Below, piece after piece: positions 1-6,375 of a stretch of DNA of 8,343 bases. Below the pieces are notes generated by a model. The model saw only the letters and a list, made by a program, of their open reading frames with translations. It was not told where the DNA came from and searched no databases. The stretch is from a bacterium (GTDB taxonomy: Bacteria; UBA9089), in assembly GCA_003485015.1 (NCBI GenBank), contig DNCN01000039.1, forward strand, positions 1-8,343, given 5' to 3'. Numbering within the stretch: position 1 is the first letter of the stretch; each line of letters opens with the position of its first letter. The position numbers and the translations under genes are program-made.

Positions 1-25
1 AACTATATTATACGAGGAGTTATGG

Positions 26-619
26 ATGAAGAATCTGGCTATTGTCTACGAACTTCTGGTTAGACCAAGCCTGGGTGTAAGGGCTGCCAGCGAAAAAAGG
101 TCTATTGCCCTAGTCCTCTGGATTATCCTTTTCTTCAGTGCCAGTGTTTCGGTAGCAGATCTTCTTATCTTTTCCTCACCAGGGTTGACTTTTAGTCTGA
201 TCAGTCTTACATGGGGGGGTATCTTTTATTTTTTCTTTGCTCTAATAGGACTTTTTCTTCTATCGTGCATCCTCCACTTTATTGCTGAAGGATTAAGTGG
301 TGAGGGAAAGGTCTTGAACTTCTTTGTAGCCTTAGGGTGCAGTCTCCTTCCAGGAATATTGACTGCTCCGCTCAGCCTTATACTATCTGCCATCGGATCT
401 CTTTCTTTAAAGACAGCCCTCTACTTGATCTCTAAGATGATCATTTTCTATTGGGTAGCCACTCTTCAAATTTTAGCCATCAAGGAGGTCTACCATCTCT
501 CTTCTGGCCGGGCCCTTCTCACCTACCTCATTCCTCCCCTTGGGATACTCTTCCTCTTTTCTACCCTGCTTGCCCTTCTTATCTTGACCATCGTCATGGG
601 GATAATAGGGGTCTTTTAA
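26..619 (+). CDS. Yip1-family multi-pass membrane protein
   Basis: This 197-residue protein is strongly hydrophobic. By eye it has about five membrane segments, near residues 26-49, 58-87, 96-119, 130-152 and 162-197. They follow a short polar N-terminus that carries the typical lead-in 'ELLVRPS'. The H-F-I-A-E-G-L-S-G-E-G loop (84-94), followed by a segment ending L-L-P-G (107-110), and the late 'SSGRA' before the last hydrophobic stretch match what I know of bacterial Yip1-domain proteins. These are integral membrane proteins of poorly defined role. The ATG is preceded at good spacing by GAGGAG (14-19), which supports the start. An overlapping ATG at 22 is in another frame. No catalytic residues are visible. 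The gene is separated from serS by 187 nt containing a strong promoter, so the two are probably not one transcription unit. The membrane-protein call is firm; the Yip1 assignment is by motif memory only. Confidence 0.75.
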   Translation: MKNLAIVYELLVRPSLGVRAASEKRSIALVLWIILFFSASVSVADLLIFSSPGLTFSLISLTWGGIFYFFFALIGLFLLSCILHFIAEGLSGEGKVLNFFVALGCSLLPGILTAPLSLILSAIGSLSLKTALYLISKMIIFYWVATLQILAIKEVYHLSSGRALLTYLIPPLGILFLFSTLLALLILTIVMGIIGVF

Positions 620-672
620 GAACCTATAGAATTCACGCCCCACTGATGGAAGCTCTATTTCAGAGAAGACAG

Positions 673-695
673 AAAGGGAGCATCCTCTTTTATTT
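673..695 (+). terminator. Weak terminator-like hairpin after the Yip1-like gene
   Basis: A 7-bp stem can form between 674-680 and 685-691 with loop CATC, but it includes two G-U pairs. It is followed by a short T-rich tail (ATTTCC). It lies between the stop at 619 and the serS promoter at 740, where a terminator would be expected. The stem is weak and the T-tract is broken, so this is only a candidate. Confidence 0.25.
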
Positions 696-739
696 CCTTG
701 ACCTCTATAGCTTCTATGGATTCTAGGAGTCAAATTCCC

Positions 740-768
740 TTGACAAGACATTAAAAATCTTATATAAA
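740..768 (+). promoter_or_regulatory. Sigma70-type promoter upstream of serS
   Basis: A perfect -35 box TTGACA (740-745) is separated by 17 nt from TATAAA (763-768), one mismatch from the -10 consensus. Transcription would start near 775, giving a leader of about 30 nt before the GTG of serS. That is too short for a T-box or other large riboswitch. This is the only convincing promoter seen in the window and it may also serve the downstream phosphofructokinase gene. Confidence 0.75.
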
Positions 769-806
769 AGAGTAGCTATCTCAATAATTTAAAAGGTTGT
801 TAAGGG

Positions 807-2084
807 GTGATAGATCTTAAGTTTATCAGGGAGAATCTGGAATTGGTAAAGGCCTCCTTGAAGAATAGGGGGTATGAGGAAGATCTCTCTGGTTTTATAG
901 AGCTTGATAAGGAGAGAAGGGGACTTATCTCCGAAGCCGAAGAACTTAAACATAAACGTAATATCGTCTCCGATGAGATTGGCCGGGCCAAAGGAGAGGG
1001 GAGATCAAGGGATGATTTGATTGGGGAGATGAGGTCTATCTCCCAAAGGATCAAGGAACTTGACGAGGGTGTTCGGAAACTGGAGGGAGATCTTGAAGAG
1101 CTGCTTCTTAACCTTCCTAATATTCCTCATCCCTCTGTACCTGTGGGAAGTTCTGAAGCAGAGAATCGGGAGATTCGTCGCTGGGGAAAGAATCCTGAAC
1201 TCTCCTTTACCCCTAAGAGCCATTGGGATATCGGTGAGGCCTTAGATATACTGGATTTCAGACGGGCAGCCAAGATTGCTGGCACTAGATTTGTTCTTTA
1301 TAAGAGGCTCGGAGCAAAGCTTGAACGGGCCTTGATCAACTTCATGCTTGATCTACATACCCGAGAACATGGTTACCAAGAGGTCCTTCCTCCCTTTATG
1401 ACCAATCGTGAATCTATGACCGCTACAGGACAGTTGCCCAAGTTTGAACAAGATCTCTTTAGGTGTAACGGTATTGACTACTATCTTGTGCCCACGGCCG
1501 AGGTACCGGTGACCAACATTTATAGGGATGAGATATTAGACGAGGAAGATCTTCCCATCTACTATACGGCTTATACCCCATGTTTTCGGGCTGAGGCAGG
1601 TAGTTATGGTCGGGATACCCGGGGGCTCATCCGCCAGCACCAGTTCAATAAAGTGGAACTTGTTAAATTCGTTCGACCCCAGGATTCCTATGATGAGCTT
1701 GAGTCTTTGGTTATAGATGCTGAGGAGGTCTTAAAGAGACTTGAGCTTCCTTACCGGGTGGTTACCCTCTGTACGGCTGACCTAGGGTTTGCTGCAGCTA
1801 AGTGCTATGACATTGAAGTTTGGGTCCCTTCCCAAGGGGTCTATCGAGAGATATCTTCCTGTTCCAATTTTGAGGACTTTCAGGCTAGAAGGGCAAACAT
1901 CAGGTATCGACCGGCCGGCTCTAAAAAACCCGAATTTGTCCATACCTTAAACGGGTCGGGCTTGGCGGTGGGCCGGACTGTAGTGGCCATCTTGGAGAAT
2001 TACCAACAGGAGGATGGAAGCGTTGTTATCCCTGAGGCTTTAAGGGACTATATGGATGGGATGGGAATAATAATGTCTAAATAG
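807..2084 (+). CDS. serS: Serine--tRNA ligase (seryl-tRNA synthetase)
   Basis: This class II aminoacyl-tRNA synthetase charges tRNA-Ser (and tRNA-Sec, where present) with serine using ATP in the cytoplasm. The protein is 425 residues, the usual bacterial size. The N-terminus 'MIDLKFIREN' is the family's standard opening. A charged coiled-coil arm that grips the tRNA long variable arm occupies roughly residues 25-105. The catalytic core shows the TAE serine-binding motif (230-232), motif 2 'TPCFRAEAGSYG' (257-268, with R261 and E263), and motif 3 'NGSGLAVGR' (382-390, ending in the ATP-binding Arg390). The start is GTG. An in-frame TAA at 801-803 rules out any longer form, and AAAAGG (791-796) is the likely ribosome binding site. 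A clear promoter lies just upstream. Two of its tRNA substrates are encoded further down this window. No key residue is missing. Confidence 0.98.
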   Translation: MIDLKFIRENLELVKASLKNRGYEEDLSGFIELDKERRGLISEAEELKHKRNIVSDEIGRAKGEGRSRDDLIGEMRSISQRIKELDEGVRKLEGDLEELLLNLPNIPHPSVPVGSSEAENREIRRWGKNPELSFTPKSHWDIGEALDILDFRRAAKIAGTRFVLYKRLGAKLERALINFMLDLHTREHGYQEVLPPFMTNRESMTATGQLPKFEQDLFRCNGIDYYLVPTAEVPVTNIYRDEILDEEDLPIYYTAYTPCFRAEAGSYGRDTRGLIRQHQFNKVELVKFVRPQDSYDELESLVIDAEEVLKRLELPYRVVTLCTADLGFAAAKCYDIEVWVPSQGVYREISSCSNFEDFQARRANIRYRPAGSKKPEFVHTLNGSGLAVGRTVVAILENYQQEDGSVVIPEALRDYMDGMGIIMSK

Positions 2085-2152
2085 GCGAGTGGCCTTCCTC
2101 CTTCCTGAAGAAAGATAAGAACAAGATTAACCTAAGATAAAGGAGGTAATTC

Positions 2153-3190
2153 ATGAAGAAGGTAGGATTATTGCATGGAGGTGGAGATGCGCCTGGGCTG
2201 AATGCTGTTACCCGGGCCATTGTCCATAAGGCTGATTCTTTAGATTTTGAGGTGATAGGCATAAAGGATGGTTGGGCAGGCCTTTTAGGATCAAAGACCC
2301 TGCCTCTTACTAAAGATGTCGTCAAAGATATTCATAAGATGGGGGGAACGATCATCGGCACCTCCCGGACTAACCCTTACAAGAAGGAGGGTGGCGAGGA
2401 GAAGGTTCTTAAAAATTTTGAGGCCCTGGAACTTGACGGTCTCATCGCTGCTGGTGGTGAAGATACGCTGGGTGTAGCCAATAAGCTCTATCAGAAGGGT
2501 CTTAAGGTGGTGGGTGTGCCTAAGACGATCGATAATGACCTTTCTTGTACTGATCAGACCTTTGGCTTTGATACTGCAGTAACTATTGCCACTGAAGCCA
2601 TTGATCGGCTCCATACTACAGCTGAAAGCCACCATAGGTGTATGGTCGTTGAGGTCATGGGCCGCCATGCCGGTTGGATCACCTTAGAGTCAGGAATGGC
2701 CGGTGGGGCCCATATCATCCTTATTCCCGAGGTACCCTTTGACCTCGATGAGGTTTGTGAGATTGTCTTAAAACGTAAAGATGATCCAGGTTACACCCTC
2801 ATCGCTGCCTCAGAAGGGGCAAGATTCAAGATCGAAGGCAAGGAGTCCGATGAGATCCTCCAGACCCAACAACTGGATGAATTTGGACATGTCCGGTTGG
2901 GTGGTATTGGTAAGGCCTTAGAGAAACTCATCGAGAAGAAGACGGGTGTGGAGACAAGGTCTGCTGTTCTTGGCCATCTCCAGCGGGGAGGTTCACCCAC
3001 GGCCTTTGATAGGAACCTGGGGACTAAATTAGGGGTTAAGGCTGTTGAACTCGTAGCTGAAGGACAATTTGGACAGATGGCCTCCTTATACAATGGCCAG
3101 ATTACCTCAGTCCCTCTCTCTGCAGCCGTTGGCCAGTTAAAGACTGTATCTGAAGAACTCTATGAGACAGCCAAGCTCTTCTTTGGCTAA
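2153..3190 (+). CDS. pfp: 6-phosphofructokinase, probably PPi-dependent
   Basis: The enzyme phosphorylates fructose 6-phosphate to fructose 1,6-bisphosphate. At 345 residues it fits the PfkA family. Visible motifs are GGGDAPGLNA (9-18), GGEDT (101-105), PKTIDND (123-129, with catalytic base D127), MGRHAGW (169-175) and LGHLQRGGSP (273-282). The donor-site residues are Asp104 and Lys124, and the count from residue 1 happens to match E. coli numbering. ATP enzymes normally have Gly at both; Asp104 plus Lys124 is the known signature of PPi-dependent enzymes (EC 2.7.1.90), and GGEDT with PKTIDND recalls the group of the Amycolatopsis methanolica PPi enzyme. A PPi enzyme is reversible and can serve glycolysis and gluconeogenesis. 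A strong AGGAGGT (2141-2147) precedes the ATG at good spacing. It lies 68 nt after serS, possibly on the same transcript. The family is certain; the PPi preference is inferred from two residues. Confidence 0.93.
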   Translation: MKKVGLLHGGGDAPGLNAVTRAIVHKADSLDFEVIGIKDGWAGLLGSKTLPLTKDVVKDIHKMGGTIIGTSRTNPYKKEGGEEKVLKNFEALELDGLIAAGGEDTLGVANKLYQKGLKVVGVPKTIDNDLSCTDQTFGFDTAVTIATEAIDRLHTTAESHHRCMVVEVMGRHAGWITLESGMAGGAHIILIPEVPFDLDEVCEIVLKRKDDPGYTLIAASEGARFKIEGKESDEILQTQQLDEFGHVRLGGIGKALEKLIEKKTGVETRSAVLGHLQRGGSPTAFDRNLGTKLGVKAVELVAEGQFGQMASLYNGQITSVPLSAAVGQLKTVSEELYETAKLFFG

Positions 3191-3230
3191 GCTGATTAAA
3201 AAGTAAGAGATTGACAGATTTATAAGTTCA

Positions 3231-4790
3231 ATGGGAGAATTGCATGGTGCTATGAACAGAGCTGCCAAAAAATGTCATATCTGTGGAGCAAGAAGCAGGA
3301 ATTTATGTTTAACTGCAGGTAGAATTATCTGCCCTACCTGTTGCCACTCAAAACGCGGGGTTGAAATAGTCTGTAGCCCTGACTGCAGATATTATCCTTT
3401 TAACATAATGGGTTATGATTCCTGGCTTAAGATAGACGCTGGCCTTACCCACAAGATAGTGAATTATGTCATTGACGCATATGGTAGAAATTATTTTCAA
3501 GAGACAATCGAGCATATGTGGCCCGAAAGTGGTCCCCTCAAGAATTGGGAGGCTGTAGCAATAGGAACCGCGGTATATCATCTCCTCTTTGTTGAACATA
3601 GCAAAGATAATCAAACATTGGCTCAACATTGGAAGGGTACGGGTTGGCGAGGTCTTAATCGTGAGGAGGCTACAATAATGAACTACCGTCTCAACTCCCG
3701 GGTTACTATTATCGAGATACAAAAGATACTGGATAACCAGGCTATGGAGTGCATTGATCTGCTTGATTCACAACGGGGTATGTTCATCTTACTTGACCGC
3801 AGCCTTGCTGCACATACAGTACGTTTTGCCCGCTTCTTAACTTGGCTTACGCACTATCCCAATTTTAGCAGGCCAGAGTTTATCGGGATAGAGATCAGCG
3901 ATTTTATTGCCAAAGAGTTTATGGAAATGATGCAAAAGGGTTTTAAAGAAGAGTCCAAGAGGCGGCCGTCTTTTACGATAAAGGACCATTTGTCAGAAAA
4001 TTTCAGTACCTTCTGCAGGTTGGCATTTGAGCTTAGAGATAAGAAGCAAATTGCCATGTTGAAGGGGATGGATCTCCATCAATGCAGGGCATCCTATAAG
4101 ATAGAAGGGAAGCTTGAGGAGATTAAAGCCATTTTAGACAGATACCCTGATTTTGAGTTGAGAGAAGGAGATTCTGAGAAGGGATATGCGGAGGGGGTAT
4201 ACCATTATGATTGGTTGCGCAGAGGTAGGTCAAAGACCCTTGAAGCACAGATGCCTTTTTCTTTTCGTCATGATGATGAAGATGGTGGTGTGGGCATTAT
4301 TGGGGGTATAACCCTCTATCCAGATGGGATTCTTCTTGAAACCTTTACCAAGCAAAAATATGAATTTGCCAAAAAGATGGTTAAGAAGTATTTTAAAGGG
4401 AAACTTACTCTACAAGAGGAGATGGTAGTGGACATGGCTAAGCAGTTTGCTGAAAGACTCCATAGTAAAGATGCCGATGGATTCGAGAATGAAGAGTTTT
4501 TCCAAAGAGTATCAAGAGGGCCAGAGGAGCTCATTCCGATTGAGATTGAGCGTAAAATCATACAGGATTTCTACAAGAGCCATTACCAGAGGTTTATGGA
4601 GGATCGGATTCCTGCTTTGAATAATCTGACGCCGCCTCAGGCAGCAAAGGACCCGAAGATGAGGCCAAGGCTTATCAGTCTTATGAAGGAACATTTGAAA
4701 GGTATCGAGAAACAGAATAGAGAGAAAGGTTTAGATCTGAACCTTGATTGGGTATTGGATGAACTGAATCTGCCAGAATTGAAGTTATAA
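3231..4790 (+). CDS. Uncharacterised protein with N-terminal Cys-rich (zinc-binding-like) module
   Basis: I cannot assign a function to this 519-residue protein. Eight cysteines fall within residues 15-52: C15-x2-C18, C26, C34-x2-C37-C38 and C48-x3-C52, followed by 'RYYPF'. This spacing looks like a compact zinc-binding module and resembles, from memory, Cys-rich starts of uncharacterised bacterial proteins of the SEC-C-associated type. The long middle part is soluble, with alternating helices and no membrane segment or signal peptide. Residues about 358-389 form a strand-rich 'GGITLYPDGILLETF' segment leading into a Lys-rich helix. Residues 460-472 (IPALNNLTPPQAA) followed by a basic helix look like a second conserved module. 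No nuclease, ATPase or protease motif was recognised. The start is uncertain: ATG 3231 has no good ribosome binding site, and in-frame ATG 3252 (Met8) would keep the Cys module intact. It lies 40 nt after the PFK and 149 nt before the ATPase gene. Confidence 0.85.
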   Translation: MGELHGAMNRAAKKCHICGARSRNLCLTAGRIICPTCCHSKRGVEIVCSPDCRYYPFNIMGYDSWLKIDAGLTHKIVNYVIDAYGRNYFQETIEHMWPESGPLKNWEAVAIGTAVYHLLFVEHSKDNQTLAQHWKGTGWRGLNREEATIMNYRLNSRVTIIEIQKILDNQAMECIDLLDSQRGMFILLDRSLAAHTVRFARFLTWLTHYPNFSRPEFIGIEISDFIAKEFMEMMQKGFKEESKRRPSFTIKDHLSENFSTFCRLAFELRDKKQIAMLKGMDLHQCRASYKIEGKLEEIKAILDRYPDFELREGDSEKGYAEGVYHYDWLRRGRSKTLEAQMPFSFRHDDEDGGVGIIGGITLYPDGILLETFTKQKYEFAKKMVKKYFKGKLTLQEEMVVDMAKQFAERLHSKDADGFENEEFFQRVSRGPEELIPIEIERKIIQDFYKSHYQRFMEDRIPALNNLTPPQAAKDPKMRPRLISLMKEHLKGIEKQNREKGLDLNLDWVLDELNLPELKL

Positions 4791-4939
4791 TTGGACAAAT
4801 AAATCCTTATCTCGTAATCCTACTCTTAGCTAATACTATTTTGTTAACTCATAAATGAAAGGCAGGAATCTTTAAGGCGTTTGGTTTTTATTGCAGTGCA
4901 GAGAGGAGAAATAGAAGGAGACAAATAGGTTAAGGGAAG

Positions 4940-5878
4940 ATGATCAAGGATTTGGTGATTAAGAACTTTAAGACCATAAAGGATTTAGAATTAAACTGCA
5001 AAAGAGTTAATATCTTTATCGGTAGACCAAATGCTGGAAAATCAAATATCTTAGAGAGCATAGGGATCTTCTCTCTCCCATATGGAGAGCTCAAAGACTT
5101 CATTCGTTTCGAAAACATGATTGATTTATTTTATGACCAAATTCTGGATGAGAAGATAGAAATAGGAGCCGATGATAAGTGCGTTGAGGTAAGATTTGAA
5201 GATGGACAATTTGTAGGAAGTGGAAGAGAAGTTAGCTTTCAGTTTAGTTATAATGGAGAAGGGGCAGTAAGTTATAGCGCAGATTCACCATTCAAATTTT
5301 ATAGGTTTAAGGTAATAGAGAGATTTGCAGGGCGGGAGGCTAATTTTCTTCGACCTCCAAGAGGAGAGAATCTTCTTATGATGTTACTGACAAATAAAGA
5401 CTTGAAGAGGACAGTGGCTGATATATTCAGTGAATTTGGACTTAAGGTTATCTTGAAACCTCAGGAGTATAAAATAGAACTTCAAAAAGAGGTCGAAGGT
5501 GTGGGCATCTCTTACCCATATTCCTTAGTCTCTGACACTTTACAGAGAGTTGTCTTCCATCTTTTGGCTATAGAGACGAATAAAGATTCGATCCTTATCT
5601 TTGAAGAGCCCGAGGCCCATTCATTTCCTTATTACACCAAATTTCTTAGTGAGAGAATAGCACTAGATAAAACAAATCAATACTTTATCTCTACTCATAA
5701 CCCTTATCTCTTATTGCCACTCTTAGGGAAGGCAGAAAAAGATGAGGTCAATGTCTTCGTGACTTATTTTAAGGAATACCAGACCAAGGTTAAACCCCTA
5801 GCTGAAGAAAAGATACAAAAGATCCTTGATTTGGATATAGACCTATTCTTTAACCTTGACCGGTTCCTAGAAAAATGA
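4940..5878 (+). CDS. Compact ABC/SMC-like AAA ATPase (OLD / AAA_15 / AAA_21 type)
   Basis: This 312-residue protein has the layout of overcoming-lysogenization-defect (OLD)-like and AAA_15/AAA_21 ATPases. The opening strand-turn 'MIKDLVIKNFKTIKDLEL' is followed by Walker A G28-RPNA-GKS35. A middle insert without clear motifs spans roughly 50-185. Then come a signature-like S198-DTLQ-R203, Walker B ILIFEEPEAH (218-227, with E222/E223) and the H-loop STHN (251-254, His253). The protein stops about 60 residues later, with no TOPRIM nuclease domain of its own. Its stop codon overlaps the start of a small TOPRIM-like gene (ATGA), which implies translational coupling and a joint role. The start is supported by the family-typical first strand; AGGT (4927-4930) is a weak ribosome binding site, and in-frame stops lie upstream. 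An effector or defence role is inferred from architecture. A housekeeping repair role in the RecF/SMC style is the main alternative. Confidence 0.9.
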   Translation: MIKDLVIKNFKTIKDLELNCKRVNIFIGRPNAGKSNILESIGIFSLPYGELKDFIRFENMIDLFYDQILDEKIEIGADDKCVEVRFEDGQFVGSGREVSFQFSYNGEGAVSYSADSPFKFYRFKVIERFAGREANFLRPPRGENLLMMLLTNKDLKRTVADIFSEFGLKVILKPQEYKIELQKEVEGVGISYPYSLVSDTLQRVVFHLLAIETNKDSILIFEEPEAHSFPYYTKFLSERIALDKTNQYFISTHNPYLLLPLLGKAEKDEVNVFVTYFKEYQTKVKPLAEEKIQKILDLDIDLFFNLDRFLEK

Positions 5879-6324
5879 TGTTTGTTGAATGTAAAGCCGA
5901 TAAGGTATTGGTCAGAGCCCTTGGGATCCCCGAGGAGGAGATAGAACATGCTGGTGGTAAGACAGGGGTCTGCAAAAGATTAGGGAATAGCAGAAATTCT
6001 AAAGGATTGGTGGATGAAGATCCCCTCTGTGTGCAACCGAGTTACATAGAGGCATTGAAATCTCTCTCGGTAAAGAATAATGTTAAACTCCTGTATGATG
6101 AGGAATCCCAAAATCGCTTGATTATCTTGTGTCCAAGGTTGGAGGGATGGATTCTTAAGATGGCAAGAGAAGGGGGAGTAGAGGTAAAAGATTATGGTTT
6201 ACCTGCTGAAAATGAAGATAAGTTACATAGAGTCGTTAATACAAATCTTGAAGGATTTAAAGGGTTAATAGAAGAGATGAGGGATAAAGGCTTACTGAAG
6301 AGCCTGGAGGAATTTATCGAATAA
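5875..6324 (+). CDS. Small stand-alone TOPRIM-like protein, partner of the upstream ATPase
   Basis: The protein has 149 residues. It begins almost directly with V4-E5-C6-K7-A8-D9, which matches the TOPRIM motif V-E-G-x-x-D except for Cys at the Gly position. G27-G28-K29 follows, then 'LVDEDP' (45-50), whose D47-x-D49 is the expected DxD metal-binding pair. A further conserved-looking acidic residue, E90, sits in 'CPRLEGW' (86-92). TOPRIM folds use these acidic residues to bind Mg2+ in nucleases, primases and topoisomerases. The remaining C-terminus is predicted helical and charged. The start ATG overlaps the ATPase stop by 4 nt; the next codon is also ATG, so initiation could be at 5875 or 5878. 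OLD and GajA proteins carry ATPase and TOPRIM in one chain, and this pair looks like a split, minimal version. I could not place it in a named small family (DUF4435, DUF4276 and DUF3226 proteins are candidates for comparison). Nuclease activity is inferred. Confidence 0.82.
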   Translation: MMFVECKADKVLVRALGIPEEEIEHAGGKTGVCKRLGNSRNSKGLVDEDPLCVQPSYIEALKSLSVKNNVKLLYDEESQNRLIILCPRLEGWILKMAREGGVEVKDYGLPAENEDKLHRVVNTNLEGFKGLIEEMRDKGLLKSLEEFIE

Positions 6325-6375
6325 ATTAGGGAAGAGACCCTGCTTACAATAGACTTTTAGATAGGAGGTTGAAAG

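Noticed and set aside
473..751. Minus-strand open frame overlapping the Yip1-like gene
   Set aside because: It is a shadow of the + strand gene with low-complexity charged content, no credible family signature and no supporting ribosome binding site.
3211..3226. TTGACA (3211-3216) near TATAAG (3221-3226) before the 519-residue gene
   Set aside because: The two boxes are only 4 nt apart, and no acceptable partner box lies at 16-18 nt from either one.
4791..4820. Possible promoter TTGGAC (4791-4796) with TAATCC (4815-4820) upstream of the ATPase gene
   Set aside because: The spacer is 18 nt but the -10 match is poor. This 149-nt gap may hold a promoter, but I cannot point to one with confidence.
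6327..6345. Small hairpin AGGG-AAGAGA-CCCT after the TOPRIM-like gene as a terminator
   Set aside because: The stem is only 4 bp with no T-tract; the aldolase gene follows after 51 nt with its own ribosome binding site.
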